A stretch of DNA of 64,000 nucleotides from NCBI GenBank assembly GCA_008477525.1, contig SPDT01000005.1:5022001-5086000 (forward strand), in the 5' to 3' direction. A program made the position numbers and the translations under genes. The stretch comes from Hypomyces perniciosus (taxonomy: Eukaryota > Ascomycota > Sordariomycetes > Hypocreales > Hypocreaceae). How positions within the stretch are numbered: position 1 is the stretch's first letter; each line of letters begins with the position of its first letter. Positions 1 to 11,631 of this stretch are shown piece after piece. The notes below the pieces were generated by a model. That model was not told the origin of the DNA. It searched no databases and saw only the letters and a list, made by a program, of their open reading frames with translations.

Positions 1-1
1 T

Positions 2-1121
2 GGCCCCAGGGCCAAGTGGGAAAGCTACGGCGCCCCGACTATGAGGAAGGAGTGCGGCACCACGCCAAGGACTCACGGAGATCCCCCTCCCCACAGAGAA
101 TCGTCTCCCAACTATGCCAATCGTGTCTTCAAGGCTGTTGTCAGCGCATTGGGCGCCGCCGATGCCCGGCCAAAGGGTCTTGAGGTCTTCGAGAGACGGG
201 GCAACCAGTTGCAAGACTATGCTTTCCACATACCTCCCAACTCAGACAGCATCATCTCCTTGCTCCATGGTCTAAAAAGACTACACCTCAGTCTTAACGC
301 CACATGCCCCATTCATGTACCCAACCATCTCACTAAAGGGTTCACCAACCCCAACCTGTGCGAATTCCTCCTAAACTGCCCCAACATTGAGGATCTCCGC
401 ATCAACGAGCAGCGCAACTTCAGCCGTGCTTCCTATGAGAGCCTCTCAGTCCTTCTTAAGTGGATTGCACAACCCTCCACAAACAATGTCGTGCGGTCGT
501 CCGCAATCAACCCACCGCCTCCAGGTTCATGGCCGCATCTGCGAAACCTAAGCCTAGGTATGATGCACGTCACAGCCGGGGACCTCCTGGGTGTCATTGG
601 CAAATTCGCCCCGTCTTTAAACCATCTGGAACTGTGGAGAGTTAACCTGGTCCCGTCGGAGGGACAAAATGTACGGGACATAGTGGAGAACAAAACCATC
701 CTCTGGAGTCGATTCTTCCAGAACCTAACGGATATTCCGAACCTGAACCCCCGCCACGTCAAATTCGGCAGGCTCTATCAAAATATACCACCCAGCAGGG
801 ATGGGATCTTCATGACGATGGCTGTCTCGGTGGACGGCAAGAAGCCTTCGGGTGTTAGAGAGCCCAAGCAGTACACGGGACCGGATTGGAAACACTACGT
901 AAATCACAGCATCATTCCAGATTTGTATATCAGGTGGAAGGACTATGTTTTAAACCCACCTGACGGTAAGCAACCAACAAATCCCCAAAATCGTCCCTCT
1001 GAGAGCTGTGCTAACCGAAATTTCTGGGGACAAAGACGACGAAGAGGAAGACGAGGACAACTATGAGGAAGACCCAGACGAGAATGACGACGAAGATGAG
1101 GACACTGAAGATGATGAGTAA
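2..1121 (+). CDS. F-box/LRR-like protein, 5' end cut by window edge
   Basis: The frame is open from base 2, before the first ATG at 41, so the true start lies outside the window. The visible part has leucine-rich stretches (LHGLKRLHLSL, PHLRNLSLGMMHV, LNHLELWRVNLV) spaced like the LRR half of fungal F-box-type proteins; the F-box itself would be upstream. An intron is inferred at 966-1035 (donor G|GTAAGC, branch GCTAAC, acceptor AAAG). Splicing it out replaces a basic, unlikely tail with a strongly acidic Asp/Glu-rich C-terminus of about 28 residues ending at TAA 1119-1121. Exons are 2-965 and 1036-1121, 349 residues visible. The substrate is unknown. An F-box role in ubiquitin ligase recruitment is inferred from the fold only. 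Confidence 0.6.
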
Positions 1122-1748
1122 ATGGTAATGATTTTGATGATCACATGCACAAATAGATGAGGATATACCGTCATTGTATACTGTTTAGGTTAACATCGCC
1201 TTTACGTTGGGCAATTTACTGCCAGATAAACCAAAAAGTACCTAAATTTGACGCTGAGTATATGCTATATGCCTACTAGTACTCCGTATGCATCGCATCC
1301 ATTCAATGGATGTATGGTATATCCCCCGCGACATTGCTTCGCTGTGTGCTAAAAAGGAGAACAGTAAACAAAAATGTCAATAACAAACGAAAGAAGAGAT
1401 CGTGGGTGTCCGTCTATCCTGAAGCCATCATGTAAAAATAATATATCCCAACACCATTTCGTCCGTTACAGATATCCCAAACCAGATCAGCCAGCCCGCT
1501 GTCCACAATCTATACCGGCCGTATCGTTATGTATGTAGTTATGTATCAATCCAGGGGTATGGTAAACATTATGCCGTTGCCGGAGTCATACCCTTATCGC
1601 CAGCCCCATATTCGTGTAATGGTGAGGGAATAAAAAAAAGTAGACAAAGGGAATAAAAAACGAATGATGTCCGCTAGAAATGAGTGCAAATTTGAAGAAA
1701 ATGTGACTTGGGAGCCAAGTAGAGCCACTTGGCTGACGTTGGATGATA
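1122..1748. other. Convergent 3' flanks, no gene
   Basis: This 627-bp stretch separates two genes that run toward each other. It is AT-rich and holds their 3' untranslated regions. One copy of the recurrent nonamer TACTCCGTA lies at 1280-1288. I see no RNA gene or further reading frame here. Confidence 0.6.
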
Positions 1749-4700
1749 TCAAATCATCGCTGTCCCAAGCTCGTTTTGTCGTAAGAAAGTCGAGGCAGGT
1801 TCATCGCCTCCTTGCTCCGCTGCTTCCATCCAGTGGATAGCGAGGCACATAAGGGCAGGGTCGTTTCTCACATCACCTTCATTGCCGCCTGAGAGCTGCC
1901 CATCTCCAACGATGCCACTCCCGGCTCCAGATCCCCGTGGTGAAACCCCTACACCACCTAGGCCGCTCCCACCGTGGCCACCGAGACTTCCTCTCGTGCG
2001 GCCATATTGCTCCATGACTGTTTGTTTAAATACTTCTCTGGGTTTGGACAGAGGCAAAGTTGTACGCTCGACGTATTCAGGGTGGGATAGGTAGAGAAGA
2101 GCCAACTCGCGCTGCGCAGTGGGATATCCTTCCTTGGCAGTAATGATCCACATCTTACCCGCATCATCAAGTTTGTAGGTTGTTGAGGGAGGGGGTGGTG
2201 TGCCGGAAGTAGACTGGGGCGTGTCAAGCGGAGTAGTGTTGTCAGTGGATGATTGACGAGCGTAGGTATGGGCCACAATCACTTCATCAGCCATCTCGAC
2301 CATTGTCCGGCACACTTCAGACTTGAGCTTGAGAGCTGCGATTCCTGTGTTCCAAAAGGCCTTGCCTCGTTCGGGCTTGTCAAGAACCGAAGGAGGTACG
2401 AAGGCTGCGATGAACTGCAAGTCCCTGAAGAGCGACTTTGGCCGGATCGATGCATCTCGGAATAACTTTTCAAGCTCCTTCGTGATCATGTCAGAATTCG
2501 AAGCACCGCCAGAGACGATAGATCGAGTCTCAGAGTTTGAACCCCGAGATGGAAACGAGAATCCGGTTGATGGGAGACCAGATTGAATGGCCTGTAGTCG
2601 GCGTTCTTTGACGTTGTCAATCATCCCATCCAACCGAGTTGGACGTGTATTAGTTTCGTGATCCTCCACAATGCTGGAGCCAGCATCAGATCTATTCCAC
2701 CGTGTTCTCTTGGAGCCGCTCGTTACCATCGAGGCTATAATCAACTGTTCCAGTTCGTTAAGCGCATTCAGTTTGGCATATGGGTTAGGGTGGACACAGA
2801 ACATATTCAGCAGACGCTGATAGGCCTTCTTGAAGGGAAATTCAGCCGAGTTTTCCTTTTGAGCCGGTACTTCAGTCGCGGGTGAAGATGACTCAGGAGG
2901 CCCAATGACAGGGCTACTCTCTGAAGGCTCCGATGTCCGGTCTGAGTTATTTTCGCCTGCCCCTCGCAGGTTTCCAAAGCTCTTCTTCTTTTCAATTACC
3001 CTTGGCCTTGTTATGCCACCTTTCTGTTGCCCTTTTTTGTCCGACTTGCGTCGCGCACGCTTGTCCATGGCGTCTTTCCTGTCAATACACTGCTGTCCAA
3101 GCTTCTGGAACCAGCCATCTGTTTCTGACCCCCGGGCCAAAACTTGATTCCCAAGATCAGACAGCAAAAGACTAGTCAGAGTCTGCCTGAGTTCGTTGAG
3201 GAATCGCGTCTTGTCATCATCGATGCGCTGCTGATGAATAGTCTCATTGGACGAGGCTGATGTACCTGGTCGCCCTGTGGAGACGCTTGTGATTGACGGG
3301 AGCGTAGTATGATGTGGGGGACCAGAGAATGTTGTTGATACATTTGTGAGGCTGGTGGTAGGCGAGTACCGTGATGGAGCTGAGCTTGGCGCCATTGGTA
3401 GCTGGAATGGGGACCAGAAAGTGCTTGCTGAATCGATGGTGTGGACTGGAGACGCCTTTTCAAAATACTCTTGTCCATCCGGGATGTCAGACAGCGTGTG
3501 GCTAGCTCTCGGGTGTCTTGCTGATTCCAGCGAGTGGTGGCTGGTGTTGCTGTTTGCCATGGCTCTCAGATCTCGAGCAAGCGAGCCGGATCGGCCAGAG
3601 GATGATGGAACCCGTCTATCCTGCTCGCTGATGATGCTAGCCCCATCATCACCAGGCCAGGCATGATCGCGGTCCCGTCCCTTGGTACGATCGTGGACAA
3701 GTTTGTCTCGCTTGTACAGCTCGCTTGACCAAAGGACTGGTGCTTCTCGGATAGTCTCTCCGACCAATTTCGATATGCATCTGTCCACTTCGCAACAAAA
3801 CCGATGGATCCTTTCCTCTCCTTGGCAGAAGTTCTCGATACCGTATTCGTGCAGCCACATTGAAGTCATCTCAGCCTGATCATCGCTCAGCTTGTTCGGA
3901 CCACCCTGCTCCTCAGAGGCAGCCAAGAGGTCCATGATTTGAGATTCGGTGCGATACAAGTATGACGAGCTAGGGCCGCGAGTGTTGTTGGCTCGAGATC
4001 GTTGTAATGAGCTCCATCGTCTTGGCATACCCATTGTCTTCAATGCCTGGCAGATGTCGCGACTGTGCGCATACTCCTTGGAGTTGCGGACATCCGTAAC
4101 GTACCACATCTTGTCGCGTATCGCGTCTACACGCTTCATCATACTGTCAATTAGTCCCTCATGACGTTCTTGGCTTTGCTTCAGCCACACAAGCCATGCA
4201 TCATATTCTTCAATGGCGGATGCAGACCGACGGATGGCATCGCGTGGCCCTCTGGCCAAGATGTTGATCAGAGCGGCAAATCCATCCTGGCGAAGTGAGC
4301 TTGACGCCAAAGCATTCAGCTGATTCAAAGTCTTCCAATACATATGAGAAGAAACAAAATCAGATTGAGCCTTGGACTGGGAGGAAGCTGCCTTGAGCAT
4401 GGTAATCAAAACCGCCTCAGATTCTTCAGGCTTGTCCTTTGATGTTGTCTCCGCAGATGAATCCATGGTCATCTTGCGGTATGGGTTTCGGCTTGCCATC
4501 GTCTTTTCTGGCTGGATGATCCTGTTCCTTGAGGTATATTTCTTCAGCCCCGACGCACGGTTGCTGAGTTGCGCTCGACCACGCTCAGGCTCCAAGCTGC
4601 GGGGGATTTCATAATCCTCCACAAGCTTGAGGATCGAGTTCCGTAGTTGATGGTAGTCCTTATCCAGTTCAGGCCTTTGAGTGCCTTCATCCTCGTCGGT

Positions 4701-7073
4701 ATCGGTGCTGGAAGAGTTCTCCTCATCATCCAACTCATCATCCGGGTCATAGGTCATGGACGTCGACAAGCTTTTGCCATCGGGCGAGATGAAAAGAACT
4801 ACCCACCTCTCGGCGCATGGGTGGCAGGATCCACGAACAACCTCAGCGCCGAGATTCTGTTGCATTTCATGCAAGGCAAGTCTGAGGCGATATCCATCAT
4901 CCTCATACTTGTTCAGTCGCCTCTGCTCTTCGGGATCGCTAGAAGGTGGCGAGTAACGTTGTGGGGTTGCAGTGTTTAGGTCGTAAAAATCGCGAGATGT
5001 AGTAGCCTCGCTGAAAACGGACGAGGCACTTGTACTGATGATGGAAACTGTATCAAAGTTATTCCTGTGGCTGGCCATGGAGATGGGCTGGGAGATGGCC
5101 GACACCCCCGCAAGAGAAGCCGGGCCTGAACGTGATGAGTGTGGCCGCTTCTCGGGAAAGAGAGCGTTCACCAAGGTCACTAGATCGGCAGGGCTGACGA
5201 CCAAGTACGGGCGTACTTCCACGGTCTCCCTCAACGATGTAATGGATCTCGCAGGCAAAAGTTTGGCAGCAGGTATCTTGGACCGGGACCCTTGGAACCG
5301 AGCAAGGATGCTCTCCACATGGCCTTTGATCTTCGGGGGGATGTTAACGGGAACGCAGGTAGCGGAAGGCTTTCCACTCCACATGCTTGAAACGTATTCA
5401 TGGGCTTTCATGGCAACCTTTTTCAGAATCTTCTCCCGGGCATAAGGGGTGATGTGGTATTCAGCCAGCATGCCATAGTATTCGGGATGAATGATGACTC
5501 CAACAAGGAAGACAAAGAAGAGGCACCTCCAAACAAGCCACTTGGAAGTGTTTTCTGCGTACTTGTTTTCGAGCTTGCTCAGGATGGCGTTTCCGAGCTC
5601 CAACAGACCCTCTGGAATACCGGTGGCATCCTCATCATCAACCAGTTCAAAAAGGCCATTTACGGCTCTCTCGTAAAACTCCTTGGCTGCAAGTTCATCC
5701 GATTGGTTCCAATCCGAGAGATTGAAGCGGGTGCCGTGCTGGTCTTCGGCACGATCAAGCAAAAAGGCGCCGTCCTCGAGGATCTTCATTAGATACCATT
5801 CCATGTTTGACTTGCCTGACCAGTCACGCATGGCGGTCCAAATGCTCAGCACACAAAGCAAGAACTGCTCTCCGGTGGACTTGGGTTCCTGGATCAACTT
5901 GGCCAGGACAGTAGCCCAAATGTCCGTCCGTCGCTGGTCATCGGAGCTGTCGGGGCCTGCCGAGTTGGCAAAGCAGGCGTGAATGAGAATCGATAGCGGA
6001 TCATGGCGCTGGAAAGATAGTAGTCGCTCAATGTCGGTATTGGAGGTGCTGCGACCAGACGCACTTGCGTGAGGCCGGTTAGGCGTTCGGGTGGGGAATG
6101 GGAGAACCGACTCCACAGGTTCCAAACCTTTGTGAAAGTTCAAGAAGACATTTAATTCTGAGCTGGTGAGTGCACAAATTCGGGTAGCCAAGTAGTCCGG
6201 GTTCGTCCGGACCTGGGTTAGAAATTCGATGAAAGTTTCCCTGGCCGATGCTGAAATGTCATGCAGAAATGGGGTGATGGATTTCAGCGGGCCAGCGCCG
6301 ACTACAGAGTTAGTGGGGGTATCTAAGCTCTCAGACGATCCCAGAGCAGCAGATGATAGAGACTCTAGCTCTGGTTCCAAGAGAGCATACCGACGGAGCT
6401 CGTCGCAACTCTTCCGAACGTCGTGTATGGCGTTGTACAACGCTGCGAAGTTGTCCTTGTCGTCCTTGCGGAAGTTCTCCACCAGGTACCGATGGGCCAT
6501 CTCCCCGCAGCGTGTCAGCCGAGCACTCAGGGCTGTGGAAACCAGGCTCCTTTGCAGGCGGATTCGAGTGTTGGCGCGCTTGCGCTCCTGATACTTGGAC
6601 AGGCGTACGACATGAGCGAGCTCCTCGAGCGTGGTGTTGTCGCTGTCCCGCACCAGATGGGTGTTTGTATATTGGGAGACATCTTGTAAGAGGGGTTTCT
6701 TGGGGTATTTCGAAGGCAACGTATCGGATGCGGCATTCGTGGGTGTCATGGATCGATAGCCCGAGCCGTGTCGTGCGTTGCCCGAGGTTGGCACAGCTGC
6801 CTGTGCGACGACAGCCTTTCGCGAAGCCATGGGTGATTGGTGCCGGGGGTGACGTCCACGGCGGGGAACATCGTCACTGAGGCGTAAGGCCAAGGTTTGC
6901 GTGGCAGTGGCAGTGGCGCTGGCGTTGGCGTCTTGAGAGCGAGCTGGACTGGGCGGGCGCGAGTCGTATTGCTTGGTTCGCGGTGTTTCTACATGGCTCT
7001 CGGGCGAGGGGGTCGGGGATCTCGATTTGTGCGCAGCCGTGGGTGACACGGCTGTAGTAGTGGTAGGAACCAT
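1749..7073 (-). CDS. Very large conserved-looking protein, Sel1-like C-terminus, function unknown
   Basis: A single uninterrupted frame of 1774 codons, unusual for this intron-rich region. Residues 1 to about 125 are Ser/Thr/Pro-rich and disordered. A mostly helical part follows to about residue 650, then a disordered segment with an acidic stretch (DDELDDEENSSSTDTDEDE). A second ordered helical region carries motifs such as AIEEYDAWLVWLKQSQERHE and SMWLHEYGIENFCQGEERIH, then another Ser-rich linker. The C-terminus has two short stretches resembling Sel1/TPR-like repeats (AKEGYPTAQRELALLYLSHP and ALMCLAIHWMEAAEQGG) around a Gly-rich insert. There are no transmembrane segments or signal peptide. 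I do not recognise the family with certainty. A scaffold role is possible but is only inferred from the architecture. The first ATG of the frame is used as start. Confidence 0.8.
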   Translation of the reverse strand: MVPTTTTAVSPTAAHKSRSPTPSPESHVETPRTKQYDSRPPSPARSQDANASATATATQTLALRLSDDVPRRGRHPRHQSPMASRKAVVAQAAVPTSGNARHGSGYRSMTPTNAASDTLPSKYPKKPLLQDVSQYTNTHLVRDSDNTTLEELAHVVRLSKYQERKRANTRIRLQRSLVSTALSARLTRCGEMAHRYLVENFRKDDKDNFAALYNAIHDVRKSCDELRRYALLEPELESLSSAALGSSESLDTPTNSVVGAGPLKSITPFLHDISASARETFIEFLTQVRTNPDYLATRICALTSSELNVFLNFHKGLEPVESVLPFPTRTPNRPHASASGRSTSNTDIERLLSFQRHDPLSILIHACFANSAGPDSSDDQRRTDIWATVLAKLIQEPKSTGEQFLLCVLSIWTAMRDWSGKSNMEWYLMKILEDGAFLLDRAEDQHGTRFNLSDWNQSDELAAKEFYERAVNGLFELVDDEDATGIPEGLLELGNAILSKLENKYAENTSKWLVWRCLFFVFLVGVIIHPEYYGMLAEYHITPYAREKILKKVAMKAHEYVSSMWSGKPSATCVPVNIPPKIKGHVESILARFQGSRSKIPAAKLLPARSITSLRETVEVRPYLVVSPADLVTLVNALFPEKRPHSSRSGPASLAGVSAISQPISMASHRNNFDTVSIISTSASSVFSEATTSRDFYDLNTATPQRYSPPSSDPEEQRRLNKYEDDGYRLRLALHEMQQNLGAEVVRGSCHPCAERWVVLFISPDGKSLSTSMTYDPDDELDDEENSSSTDTDEDEGTQRPELDKDYHQLRNSILKLVEDYEIPRSLEPERGRAQLSNRASGLKKYTSRNRIIQPEKTMASRNPYRKMTMDSSAETTSKDKPEESEAVLITMLKAASSQSKAQSDFVSSHMYWKTLNQLNALASSSLRQDGFAALINILARGPRDAIRRSASAIEEYDAWLVWLKQSQERHEGLIDSMMKRVDAIRDKMWYVTDVRNSKEYAHSRDICQALKTMGMPRRWSSLQRSRANNTRGPSSSYLYRTESQIMDLLAASEEQGGPNKLSDDQAEMTSMWLHEYGIENFCQGEERIHRFCCEVDRCISKLVGETIREAPVLWSSELYKRDKLVHDRTKGRDRDHAWPGDDGASIISEQDRRVPSSSGRSGSLARDLRAMANSNTSHHSLESARHPRASHTLSDIPDGQEYFEKASPVHTIDSASTFWSPFQLPMAPSSAPSRYSPTTSLTNVSTTFSGPPHHTTLPSITSVSTGRPGTSASSNETIHQQRIDDDKTRFLNELRQTLTSLLLSDLGNQVLARGSETDGWFQKLGQQCIDRKDAMDKRARRKSDKKGQQKGGITRPRVIEKKKSFGNLRGAGENNSDRTSEPSESSPVIGPPESSSPATEVPAQKENSAEFPFKKAYQRLLNMFCVHPNPYAKLNALNELEQLIIASMVTSGSKRTRWNRSDAGSSIVEDHETNTRPTRLDGMIDNVKERRLQAIQSGLPSTGFSFPSRGSNSETRSIVSGGASNSDMITKELEKLFRDASIRPKSLFRDLQFIAAFVPPSVLDKPERGKAFWNTGIAALKLKSEVCRTMVEMADEVIVAHTYARQSSTDNTTPLDTPQSTSGTPPPPSTTYKLDDAGKMWIITAKEGYPTAQRELALLYLSHPEYVERTTLPLSKPREVFKQTVMEQYGRTRGSLGGHGGSGLGGVGVSPRGSGAGSGIVGDGQLSGGNEGDVRNDPALMCLAIHWMEAAEQGGDEPASTFLRQNELGTAMI

Positions 7074-10000
7074 CAGTACACGAGCACGATCGTAACTCCA
7101 AAAGAAGCATCAGCCATAGCACGGCAACGTACGTGGGGAGGATCGAATGCAGACTGGTGATGAGAGGGAGCGTTGCATGGACATAGTGCTCCCATGAACA
7201 GACGGTGGGTATGTCGTCAAGGCCGGGCGGGATTGCTCGACCAGTAGCTCCTGTTGTAGCGGCTACCAATAGTATATGCAGCGGCTGCTCGGGTAGCAAA
7301 GCGTGTTATGAAGAGGTGGTGATGACGAGGTGCAGGAGGAGAGAAAAGAGAGAGAAGAGATCAAAGAGGCCGAGAGAGGAGGACCGCTGGGCCGAGACAA
7401 TTCGTTGGGTCTTTAAGCGTGGAGGGGTATTTGAGATGGCGGCGGTGGCAGGGGGAGAAGATGGATTAGACTCTGGCGCAGGGCCAGTTCCGGCGTATAA
7501 AATGACAGATCTGAGACGAGAATGCAGCAGCGGTTCGAGCCAATATGTAAGGTTGAGATCGAGGAAGAGATCGAGAGGTTGGCTGGAGGAGGTTTGGAGG
7601 AGCCTGGCGGGACGGGGAGATTTGGCCAGCACACACAGCTACTAAACACTGCTAGCAGCAGTATGCTGTCCGCTGTAAGGCACGGTACAGGAGCCAAGCG
7701 TGGGGTAGTTGGGACGGCCTAGCGCTATTCCCAGTTAGGCTCCACCGATAGCACGGCAATGGGGCTGCTGGGAGCGGTTTTATAGGGTTCCGACAGTTTG
7801 CTCGATCGCCAACTTGCGAGGTCAGCGGCGAGGGTGGAGAGGCAACGGTGTTGTGTTGACAGTTGTCCGCCCTAGCACAGGCTATTTTAAATGTCGGGCT
7901 GGGCCGGACTGCCCTTGGCCATGGTATTTTTCGGTGTTGTTACGTTGCGGTGTTTTGTGCGTGTAAGGTGGTGAGGTGGTGATGGGGTCTGTATGCCCAG
8001 CTAGTAGGTACGGAGGTACGGTGTAGGGGAGTAGGGGAGCGCTTCAGCGAATCGTCTAGCGCTGCCTTTGCCACCGACTGGGAGTCTGTGGGAGGAGGTC
8101 GGTCAGCGTGTCCGCAATCGACGGTGAGCTTAGCTGGGGAGCAGAAGCGAGGTACGTTGGCTAGAGCGCACACACAGAACCTGCGAGGTAAATTGGGAAC
8201 AGCGGATAGAATGGAGAATGGAGAACGGAGAGGTACGGTACGGGGTAGAATAGAGAGGGAAGACAACGGGCGGTGGCGGCAGCTCAACGTATGAGTCTAC
8301 AAACAGCGCATGATATACTACTACTACAGTACATGGAGGTGGCAGTACTACTTCGTACAGCGGAGTGTTACCCTTCCACTCACATACATACATGGCATGG
8401 CATGACATCTTCTTACCAACTAGCACGGAACATGGAGGAGGGCTTCTTCCATACGTGCGAGGAATCAGCAGCGAGGCTTCCCACAAAATCCGCCGCGCGC
8501 GCGAATCCTCGACACTCGGAAACCAGAAACCAAAAAAGCAGCAGCACGAAGCACTGGTGGGTGGTGCCCGCGCTGCTGCGTGCGTCTGAGTCGGCGCCGG
8601 CGCCTGGCCGCCTCTCCAACGCCAGTGGCCGGCGGGAAGAGGCTGGATGAGTTGGCACTGCATTGTGCATTGCATGGCATCTGCTTTCGACCCATTCGAG
8701 CGCAATCGCATCCACCGTCCAATCCATGTCCACCACGAAACGATCCCAGCCCTCGTCCAATCTGTGGCCTCCACGCCATGCGGCAGCAAAAGAAGTGTGC
8801 CAGCTCACTGCACAAGGGCCCAATCATGCGCCGCACCCAACACCACCAAACACCACCATCAACACCCCAGTGCCAGTCAGCCCCCTCTCTCGCTCTCTCG
8901 CAGGTCGCCAGGATCCCCCAAGTGCTCCCAAGTCCCGATCACGACAACGGGAGGCCCATCATCCTCGGCCAATGGCTTTCGGAACAATGGCCATTTCGTC
9001 TTCCAACTGTCCTTCGCTGCTGGCCTCTTCCTCCCGGGCTGCGCCGCCTGGGCATGAGGTGTGCGTTGTGGGCTGTGGGTGTCGTGAGTAACAGGACAAG
9101 CATGCAGTGGCGGATTGGATTGGCTTCGAGTTGTTTCGCCTGAAGTTGCCCACTTCGCCTTGCAGCGTGTACCACCACCAACCGCTGCCGTGCTACTGGG
9201 CAGCATGTACATGGGGTGTCACATGATTGATCACCTGGCTCTGGTCCTCCCCCCTCCCAGTTTCTCTTCTTTTCTTTTCACATCCAGTCGCAGGGGGGGG
9301 AAACAATCATCAATCAACAGCTAGCCAAGTGGTGTAACCAAGCGGGAAGAAAGGTTCCCCCTTGACCATGCGAAGTACTCGTTGGTGTGCTTATCCTACA
9401 GCGGGTGTAAGCAACAAATTCGCCGATGCCAACTTCCAAGGCCCCGTTTCAGCCCATCAGATTACCGAGCACCAGGTTTGGGACACCCTCGAATTGCCAA
9501 CATCAGCAGGGTCAATTTCTATTTCTATTATAGGGCACGTAGGGCTATCGTGGCAGTCGGCAGCACCTCTCAAACAATGTTTGAGCTGTATCGTGGCCAT
9601 GCCCCCAACTGAGCTTGCCTGATGAACAGCTCTTTTGTAAGCCTTGGCCCCCATCTCCCATACCCCCCAGCCTTACAAAATCTAGACCAAATCCCTCCAG
9701 CTGTTTCTCATCGTCTACCTAAAACACGTTATTGCACTCCCCTTATCCAAAGTCGGGCACTAGAGTGTGACTCTTCCACACTTCTATCGCCGCGTTTAAC
9801 TGCGGGCAGATACTGGTCGCGGCCATAGAACATGGACCGTTTTGCAGGGATGCCTGTCTTCCTGAACAATGTGATGAAAGAAAGCTTACTGGAAGTAGAG
9901 AGTGGGTGCAGACTGTCCTGGGCCTCGCCCTTTTGCAAGTGCACGCCCATATATGGTTTCCGCCTGGCAGACCGTGCTGAAGTCCAATGGCATCTGCCGT

Positions 10001-11631
10001 GGTTGTCAGACGTCATCCCTCCCGCCACTCTCGATACGAAGCTGGGATATGTGTGCGGAGAACTCACACATCACCTGGTACGAAGTACATGATGGAATGT
10101 CCTTTCGATGTCGATCTGCCGCTTCAGTACATACACAAAGTTCTTGGCGTCGTGGTGATCTTCTAGGGTGGTGCTTGTTGACTCCATCTACGCAGCGAAC
10201 ATTGTGGCATCCACGTACGAAGTATCATTTGGAGACTTACGTCCGCTTTCACAGCAGCAGAATCTTATATCCCTCCTCGGATCGTGGCAGAATAATACCC
10301 ACGGCCTTAGTTGCGGCCCAGCCTCGAGAATTTCCAGTTGTCCATCAGAAGCCACGCAAGTATCCCAAATGCTGCACCCTTCAAGACTCTAAGAGCTCGG
10401 GTCACCCGGTGCACATGGTCATCGCTATGGAGTGCCATTCCACATGTCTGTGTTTATCACCCGTATTCATCACCCGTATTCGCATTGCACTGCTGCCTCT
10501 CGAAGAAGGCATTCGCGACTAAGCCGTCCCATCCCTGCCACGTAAAGCGACCCAATCCACACACATGAAAGTCATCTCGTAACGTGTGTACTTTATGCCA
10601 CGACGCAGCTAGTTGCCTGATTCTTTCAACATCGGTCATTTAAACACTCCTTTGCGAGGGGGTGTCTGATGGTATCCGGAAACACTTTTATGCCTGTTCC
10701 CGACAAACTCCGACATGCGCTGGCACGTCTTATAACAGCACTATACGAAGTACATCTGTTACAGATTAGCTGGACAACAGCATCACCAAAGGTTATTAAT
10801 AAAGACAATTAATACATAGTGATCATCCACTTCATTGGTATCACGCCCTCAAGTCCGATATACAGCCACTGCAAGATGCATCAGATCTACAGGCACATAC
10901 ACGCCAATAAACTCACCATCAGTAGTACAACAACCCCCCCAAAAAACCAATCCACAATACCATCCTGCATAGTCCCGCCCTAGGCATATTTAGAAAAGTA
11001 ATGCTGTGTGACTCCTGTGGCCGATGAGGCGGTTATTATCCATCCACGCATCTTCCTCCACGTCGCCTCCGCAAGCGATGGCTCGCGTAAAGCGACAGGG
11101 CTATGGATGGGGGTGGAGATGAGAAAACAATAAATGTTTGCTTGCCTCGGTTTATTTCACAGTGGACAGGGGTAAATAAGAAGCGGACCAACGGATATGT
11201 GACAAGCAACAGGTGTGTGGCGAAATATCGTCGAGGATGTAGGGTAGTTTGTTCATGATGTGGACATGTAGTCCAAGAGTCCTAGGAGTTGAGAAAATGT
11301 CGCGTCTAATTTGATAATTTAAGATAGAGGCTGCATGCACGTCAATACGATCGTGGTAAGATTACGGTGTTGAGTTGCGTTGGCTGTTGAGAATTGTTTT
11401 CGCTCATGGTAACATTCACTCATTCACATGCCATGATGCTCCCAAGTGCAGAGGCAAAACCAGAATTGCATTTGTATAGGACAAAAATTTCTCATACACG
11501 GAATACTTTTTAGACAAACCACGGCGAGAAGCGCCGTTCCGCTGCATCAATGTGCGGTACCTATTAGGACCTTCAACCATCACCCTGCCGACCAAACTCC
11601 ATACGCCCTTCCGAAGCTCAAGTTCCCCAGC
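7074..11631. other. 4.5-kb gene-free region upstream of the 1774-codon gene
   Basis: No convincing gene is found here on either strand. Many overlapping frames at 8130-9200 are GC-driven and lack domain or splice logic. Just upstream of the large gene, 7310-7400 is pyrimidine-rich on the minus strand, as fungal transcription-start regions often are. A TATAAAA-like box on the minus strand sits at 7778-7784, about 700 bp from the start codon. This would imply a long leader, and short upstream frames occur in it. Nonamer copies (TACTTCGTA or its complement) lie at 8349, 10079, 10216 and 10744. The part from 10.5 to 11.6 kb is AT-richer and also holds the 3' flank of hapX. Confidence 0.5.

Noticed and set aside
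8130..9143. Many long overlapping frames on both strands (up to 219 codons) in the region upstream of the large gene
   Set aside because: All six frames are open at once, which GC-rich, stop-poor DNA produces. None has a domain, a signal peptide or splice logic, and the compositions are Pro/Ser/Arg-rich in every frame.
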